DNA from: Holosporales bacterium
GTDB lineage: Bacteria > Pseudomonadota > Alphaproteobacteria > Holosporales > Holosporaceae
Direction of reading: 5' to 3'
DNA: 58,040 nucleotides
Assembly: GCA_947457385.1 (NCBI GenBank)
Contig: CANGUX010000002.1
Location: 1 to 58,040 of the forward strand
Under the pieces are notes generated by a model. That model worked only from the letters and a program-made list of their open reading frames with translations. It did not search any database and was not told the origin of the DNA. The position numbers were made by a program, and so were the translations under genes. Shown piece after piece: positions 53,745-58,040 of this stretch; position 1 is the first letter of the stretch; every line of letters starts with the position of its first letter.

Positions 53745-55694
53745 ATGTTTTTTCTTCCTCAATTTCAGCGTGAGCTGCTCTTGCCTCATTCTTCGCTTCC
53801 TGCAACGGGGAAAGAAATCTTGCAGGCCTTGGATTTAGAGCAAGGTTCTTTTGTCGCCATTCAAGTGGATGGAATACTTCAAGATCTTAGCGCCTTTCTT
53901 CCTGAAACGGCAGAGCTTTACCTCATTGCATGCAACAGTCCAGAGGGGTTAACTGTTTTGCGCCATAGCGCTGCCCATGTGTTAGCCCAGGCTGTGAAAG
54001 AGCTTTATCCTGAAACGCAGGTGACCATTGGGCCTGTGATTGAGGATGGCTTTTATTATGATTTTTCCCCAGTTTCTCCGTTTCAAGAAAAAGATCTGCC
54101 CCTGATTGAAGCACGCATGCGGGATATTGTAAAACGCAATGATCCCTTGATGCGCGAGGTTTGGTCAAGGGAAAAAGTGGTGGCTTATTTTGAAGCACAG
54201 AAAGAGCATTTTAAAGTTGAGGTGATTGGCGCTATTCCCCCTGAAGAAAGCATTTCCATCTATCGTCAAGGGGCGTTTTTGGATGTGTGCCGTGGTCCCC
54301 ATTTGCCTTCTACTGGCCTTTTGGGCAAGGGGTTTGCTCTCACAAAATTGTCTGGAGCTTACTGGCGTGGGGATGCCAATGGCCCACAATTACAGCGTAT
54401 TTATGGGACGGCATGGGCCAATGAAGACGATTTAAAAGCCTATCTTTTTCGCATGCAAGAATTAGAAAAGCGGGATCATCGACGTTTGGGAAAAGAAATG
54501 GATCTTTTTCATAGCCAAGAAGAAGCACCAGGAGCTATCTTTTGGCATCCATCGGGATGGATTGTCTATCAAATTTTGCAGGATTTTATCCGAGAAGAGC
54601 TAAAAGATCAAGCGTATCAAGAGGTCAATACCCCTCAATTGATTTCTAAAACATTATGGGAAGCATCGGGACACTGGGAAAAATTTCGAGATCATATTTT
54701 TTGCGTCTCTGTAGAAGACGAAACGATGGATGAAGAAAACGCCTTGGATCACGCAAAAATTTATGGGATGAAACCCATGAGTTGCCCCTGTCATATTCAA
54801 ATTTTTAAGCAAAAGCTCCACAGTTACAGAGACCTTCCTTTGCGCATGTCAGAGTTTGGGCGTGTGATGCGTCATGAATCATCAGGATCGCGTTTAGGGT
54901 TAATGCGTTTGTTCAGCTTTGTGCAAGATGACGGGCATATTTTTTGTACGCCAGATCAAACCTTAGAAGAAACAGCACGGTTTTGTCGTCATCTTATGTC
55001 GATATATCGCACTCTAGGGTTTAATGAAGTAATCGTTCGTTTTTCTACACGACCCACTATGCGATTAGGCTCTGATGAAGTCTGGGATCAGGCAGAAGCT
55101 GCCCTGGAAAAAGGGGCCAAAGCCGCTGGGTTAACTTTAGAACTTTTTCCTGGGGAAGGTGCTTTTTATGGTCCAAAGTTAGAATTTGTGCTAAAGGATA
55201 GCTTAGGTCGACTTTGGCAATGTGGAACCTTACAGATGGATTTTGTTATGCCTAAGCGACTGGGCGCAGTGTATATTGATGCAGCGGGCGAGAAACAGTC
55301 CCCTATTCTCTTGCATCGTGCGCTTTTGGGCTCTATGGAGCGATTTATGGGCGTGTTGTTGGAACATACCGGAGGTCATTTACCTTTTTGGCTAGCCCCT
55401 GTTCAGGGTGTCATCCTAACGGTGAGTGAAAAAGCGTTAGAGTACGGTAAAGAAGTATTAGAATGCATGAAAGGGTTTCGGATTCATTTGGATGATCGCA
55501 ATGAAAAGCTGGGCTATAAAATTCGCGAACACACCTTGAAAAAAGTACCCTGTTTGTTGATTGTCGGAACAGAAGAAGCACAGAATCGTACTGTCATGTT
55601 GCGCTCTTATGCGCCAGGAGAAAGTCTGCAAGAAAGATTTTCTTTAGAAGAACTACGGCAAGCTTTAGAAAAAAATACAACACCCTTTAAGTAA
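53745..55694 (+). CDS. thrS: Threonyl-tRNA synthetase
   Basis: Class II synthetase, 649 residues, full length. The N-terminal TGS domain is followed by the editing domain (TVLRHSAAHVLAQAVKELYP, IGPVIEDGFYYDF, DVCRGPHLPSTG). In the catalytic core, zinc ligands can be placed in MKPMSCPCHIQIFK (Cys), DDGHIFC (His) and HRALLGSMERFMGVLLEH (His). The C-terminal anticodon-binding domain ends with the VGTEEAQNRTVMLR strand. Motif 2 reads SGSRLGLMRLFSFVQDDGHI, slightly different from the common GLTRVRGFTQDD. It is followed by infC 11 bases later, the familiar thrS-infC order. Confidence 0.98.
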   Translation: MFFLPQFQRELLLPHSSLPATGKEILQALDLEQGSFVAIQVDGILQDLSAFLPETAELYLIACNSPEGLTVLRHSAAHVLAQAVKELYPETQVTIGPVIEDGFYYDFSPVSPFQEKDLPLIEARMRDIVKRNDPLMREVWSREKVVAYFEAQKEHFKVEVIGAIPPEESISIYRQGAFLDVCRGPHLPSTGLLGKGFALTKLSGAYWRGDANGPQLQRIYGTAWANEDDLKAYLFRMQELEKRDHRRLGKEMDLFHSQEEAPGAIFWHPSGWIVYQILQDFIREELKDQAYQEVNTPQLISKTLWEASGHWEKFRDHIFCVSVEDETMDEENALDHAKIYGMKPMSCPCHIQIFKQKLHSYRDLPLRMSEFGRVMRHESSGSRLGLMRLFSFVQDDGHIFCTPDQTLEETARFCRHLMSIYRTLGFNEVIVRFSTRPTMRLGSDEVWDQAEAALEKGAKAAGLTLELFPGEGAFYGPKLEFVLKDSLGRLWQCGTLQMDFVMPKRLGAVYIDAAGEKQSPILLHRALLGSMERFMGVLLEHTGGHLPFWLAPVQGVILTVSEKALEYGKEVLECMKGFRIHLDDRNEKLGYKIREHTLKKVPCLLIVGTEEAQNRTVMLRSYAPGESLQERFSLEELRQALEKNTTPFK

Positions 55695-55705
55695 GGAGAT
55701 TTCTA

Positions 55706-56272
55706 TTGGAAAAAAAAACATTGCGAAGCAATCAAGGCATTAGAGCTCAAGAAGTTCGATTGATCGATGAACATGGGGTCATGTTGGGTATTGTTTCCCT
55801 AAGAGAAGCTCAGGAAATGGCGCATATGAAAGAGTTAGATCTCATCGAAATTTCCCCAGAGACGCATCCTCCCGTATGCAAAATTATGGACTATGGTCGC
55901 ATGCGTTATCATGAACAAAAGAAAAAAATGGAGATGAAGAAAAAACAAAAAACCTCTGTTTTGAAAGAAATTCAACTACGTCCCCACATTCAAGAACATG
56001 ATTATCAAGTTAAGCTCAATAATGCAAAAGGCTTTCTCGAAGATGGAGATAAAGTAAAAATTACCCTTCAATTTCGTGGCAGAGAGATTTCTTTTGCGGA
56101 AACTGGAAAAAGCATTGTAGAGCGCATGATTGTAGATTTAGCTGAAGTTGGGAAAGTGGAAAGCAATCCTAAATTAGAAGGACGGCGTATGATTTGCGTA
56201 ATTATTCCTGTTAAGTCTGGTCAGGCTTCTGCTGTGAAATCGGCCGCACCCGTGAATCAGAACCCTACATGA
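55706..56272 (+). CDS. infC: Translation initiation factor IF-3, TTG start
   Basis: Binds the 30S subunit and checks start codon-initiator tRNA pairing; 188 residues. The start is TTG 55706, seven bases after AAGGAG, giving LEKKTLRSNQGIRAQEVRLI. No ATG lies at a useful place. A rare start is a known feature of infC (AUU in E. coli), where IF-3 represses its own poor start, so autoregulation is likely here. The N-domain, the Lys-rich linker (KKKMEMKKKQKTSVLKEI) and the C-domain (QLRPHIQEHDYQVKLNNAKG, RGREISFAETG) are standard. lolA overlaps its stop by ATGA. Confidence 0.97.
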   Translation: MEKKTLRSNQGIRAQEVRLIDEHGVMLGIVSLREAQEMAHMKELDLIEISPETHPPVCKIMDYGRMRYHEQKKKMEMKKKQKTSVLKEIQLRPHIQEHDYQVKLNNAKGFLEDGDKVKITLQFRGREISFAETGKSIVERMIVDLAEVGKVESNPKLEGRRMICVIIPVKSGQASAVKSAAPVNQNPT

Positions 56273-56910
56273 GGACAATCTTGTTTCAAATTTGGCAGAA
56301 CAAGATCATGATTTGGAAGAGAGTATGCAAAGTGTTAGGGCTGGTATGCCTAGTCTGTGCAGCCAAAGGGCAAGCTTCTTTAAGCCATCCTAGCGCTGAG
56401 CGTGTTAAAAAAATCCTTGAAAAATACAATGTCTATTTGAAAAATTTAAAAAATTTAAAAACTTCCTTTATTCAAATTTCTCCTAATGGCACAAAAAGCA
56501 CCGGAATGCTTTACCTGAAAAAACCCGGAAAATTGCGTTTAATCTATGATCCGCATGGATCCATTGAACTGATTTCTAATGGGAAAAACCTTATTCATTA
56601 TGATGGCAGAACCAAAGAAAATAGCTCTGTGGCCTTACGAGATACGCCTTTATACTTTCTCTTAGAAAAGGGGAATCTTGAAGAGCTAGCCCAGGTTCAA
56701 AAAATCATTTTAGACAAAAAATGGTCTCAAATTATCGTGACGAACAAAAGAGATCCTGAATCTGGTTCGGTAACGCTTGTTTTTCAAGAAAATCCTATAG
56801 CACTGGTGCGATGGATTTTGGTGGAAGCAGACGGTCGAAGGACCATTGTGACACTGTCAAATTGGAAAACCAATTTGACCATTCATCCAAAAACATTTGA
56901 AATGCAATAA
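56269..56910 (+). CDS. lolA: LolA-like outer-membrane lipoprotein carrier
   Basis: Periplasmic shuttle that takes lipoproteins from LolCDE to the outer membrane, 213 residues. The ATG overlaps the infC stop; a second ATG at 56308 (MIWKRVCKVLGLVCLVCAAKG) would give a tidier signal peptide and may be the true start. The family pattern is present: KTSFIQISPNGTKSTGMLYL, KPGKLRLIYDP, ISNGKNLIHYDGR, TPLYFLLEKGN and IVTLSNWKTN. LolA sequences vary widely, so assignment rests on this ordered set. A downstream LolB is not visible. Confidence 0.88.
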   Translation: MRTILFQIWQNKIMIWKRVCKVLGLVCLVCAAKGQASLSHPSAERVKKILEKYNVYLKNLKNLKTSFIQISPNGTKSTGMLYLKKPGKLRLIYDPHGSIELISNGKNLIHYDGRTKENSSVALRDTPLYFLLEKGNLEELAQVQKIILDKKWSQIIVTNKRDPESGSVTLVFQENPIALVRWILVEADGRRTIVTLSNWKTNLTIHPKTFEMQ

Positions 56911-57269
56911 TCAATACCATTTCATGTATTTTTATGGGCATGAAAACGCGTTGGATTAAAAAAAGGCCCATGAATGCTAACAAGTTGGATTTTCTCTAGC
57001 GATTAAAGCCTAAAGAACTTCCTAAGTAAAAAAATCTTGCGTTATAGTACAATAGGCCCATGAAAAAAATAAGAAATTTCATCCTATCCTGGATTAAAGG
57101 GCTCCATGAAAACAAAAAAATTAAGCCTTTGTTGAGAAAAAAAGAACAAGTATATTAAAATAATTTAAAAAATAGATGATATATTTCAACAGATCAAGAT
57201 CATTTACAGTTTCAGCGGTGTCATCATCTGTGAAAGTTATAGTGTGCGTAAAGCAAAAAAATCGCTTTC
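56911..57269. other. AT-rich spacer after lolA
   Basis: About 360 bases with no firm gene. GGCCCATGAA occurs twice about 90 bases apart (near 56965 and 57055). A 32-codon ORF at 57060-57158 (MKKIRNFILSWIKGLHENKK...) lacks a ribosome site and is not called. Confidence 0.4.
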
Positions 57270-57790
57270 TATTGTGTTCAATAAACTTTTTTGCAAATGC
57301 TTCAAAACCCTATCTCTATGTTATATATGGCTGCAATGAAGTTAATTATTCGCCCGAATGCTTTTCGTCTATGGCTATATCGATCTGCAACGATTTTAAA
57401 TTTTTTAATCATGTCACTTTCACTTCCATTTTCATTTAAGGCACGATGGCTAAACCACTTACGCTTTTTACGCTCATCCTCTTTAGTGAATGCATTTGTC
57501 TTTTTCTTAGGTCATTCAGAATGAGAGTGATTTTTTCCTATACTTTGATACCCCGTATCCGTAAGAATTTTTATTGTATTGAGAGTATGGAAACTATATT
57601 TTTTAAAGTGTCCGATATTATGGTGCTTTCCATGCGCGCAATGTGTAGCATTATTTCCTTGTTTCTCTTATCACCTATGAGTTTGGTTTTTAAGGTATGT
57701 TGGCTTTTCTTCCTGAATAGAAGTGCTTTTGTTTTTTTGGCGACATCCAATGGGTTTGACATTGAAGAAATGGAAAATCTTAGTGTTTTA
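57270..57790 (-). pseudogene. IS5-type (IS1031/ISL2-like) transposase, frameshifted
   Basis: Reading the minus strand from about 57760 downward, matches to one DDE transposase appear in two or three frames: KNKSTSIQEEKPTYLKNQTH or, in the next frame, KSQHTLKTKLIGDKRNKEIM. Then come TIKILTDTGYQSIG (the second acidic DTGYQ motif), PKKKTNAFTKEDERKKRKWF, HRALNEN, and IKKFKIVADRYSHRRKAFG followed by INFIAAIYNIEIGF. The order is that of IS5-superfamily enzymes of the ISL2/IS1031 groups. Stops and frameshifts show that it is dead. It shares its C-terminal block with the remnant at 32.1 kb. Confidence 0.82.
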
Positions 57791-58040
57791 TGAAAGTCTT
57801 TCGATCCATCTCATGGTTTCATAAAGCAACCTTGCACTAATATTATGCTTTTGGCATCCATGAAAATCAGTGCAGATTTCACGCAACGATTCAAGCACCA
57901 TAAGGTTTTAATGTTTCATCGTTAACTTATTTTTACAATCTACTTTTTTGCGATATGACTTATTGAAGATAAAGTCCATTTTTTCAAAAATAGGAAATGC
58001 AATCCCCCGTTAAATCATAAATTTTTTCTTCATTAAGTCC
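57791..58040. other. Window-end sequence, nothing supported
   Basis: The last 250 bases hold no ORF I can support. They may include the 5' part of the adjacent IS5-type remnant, but no terminal inverted repeat could be identified. Confidence 0.35.

Noticed and set aside
57060-57158. 32-codon ORF starting MKKIRNFILSW
   Set aside because: No Shine-Dalgarno and no evidence of conservation; could be a small protein but not supported.
57446-57793. 115-codon plus-strand ORF rich in Phe, Leu and Ser
   Set aside because: It is the antisense of the IS5-type transposase remnant, which explains the hydrophobic composition.
1-58040. tRNA, rRNA and CRISPR arrays
   Set aside because: No T-loop consensus with cloverleaf, no rRNA-like tract and no regularly spaced short repeats were found in the intergenic regions; a covariance-model scan could still reveal a small RNA.

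Overview
The window is a stretch of chromosome from a Gram-negative alphaproteobacterium. Evidence for this is BamA, Skp, LolA, Pal, LpxB and TolC together with a PopZ-type (DUF2497) polar protein directly downstream of tolC, a COG5631/LdtR-like MarR regulator, and alpha-style RpoB, SerC and inositol-monophosphatase sequences. Scattered housekeeping operons, many decayed insertion-sequence remnants, AT-rich gene-poor gaps and domain-trimmed repair enzymes suggest a host-associated lineage, perhaps Holosporales/Rickettsiales-like. That placement is inference from sequence alone.

Layout. 1-1375: the 3' part of gltX, followed by a 1.5 kb gene-free gap. 2853-13709 (minus): rplJ-rplL, a strong nested terminator, then rpoB - an unrecognised 170-codon gene - rpoC. 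The usual upstream genes rplK/rplA are absent and priA sits there instead. 13840-18153 (minus): priA and a short AddA-like helicase without a nuclease domain. 18281-22457 (plus): a tightly packed cyaY-lpxB-devC-phrB operon with two ATGA overlaps. 22745-23400: a wrecked IS1-family transposase. 23732-26038 (minus): tolC-popZ. 26215-27780: xerD and a secreted-protein gene split by an in-frame TAA. 27777-31822: an inositol-monophosphatase homologue with altered metal ligands (minus), then bamA-skp (plus). 31823-33434: a 1.6 kb graveyard with an IS5-type remnant. 33435-36212 (minus): pheT-acpS; a palindrome then separates them from divergent trkA. 37742-39682 (minus): uvrB. 39811-41865: a predicted outer-membrane barrel with a very long repeat-bearing insert. 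41828-45634: serC, grxD, lepB-rnc and a secreted unknown. 45728-50897: uvrC without its HhH domain, then (minus) an MHS transporter, lysC and a nitronate-monooxygenase-like enzyme. 51201-51749: pal, followed by a 1.4 kb gene-poor stretch. 53170-56910 (plus): marR, then thrS-infC-lolA. 56911-58040: a gene-free tail with a second IS5-type remnant.

Functionally the genes cover transcription and translation (rpoBC, rplJL, gltX, pheT, thrS, infC, rnc), envelope building (lpxB, bamA, skp, lolA, pal, lepB, tolC), DNA repair and segregation (priA, addA-like, uvrB, uvrC, phrB, xerD, popZ) and Fe-S/thiol metabolism (cyaY, grxD). The most interesting items are the unknown gene translationally coupled inside the rpoB-rpoC operon, the repeat-bearing split barrel, the orphan DevC permease coupled to lpxB, and the degenerate SuhB-like protein. 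No CRISPR array, rRNA or tRNA gene was recognised.
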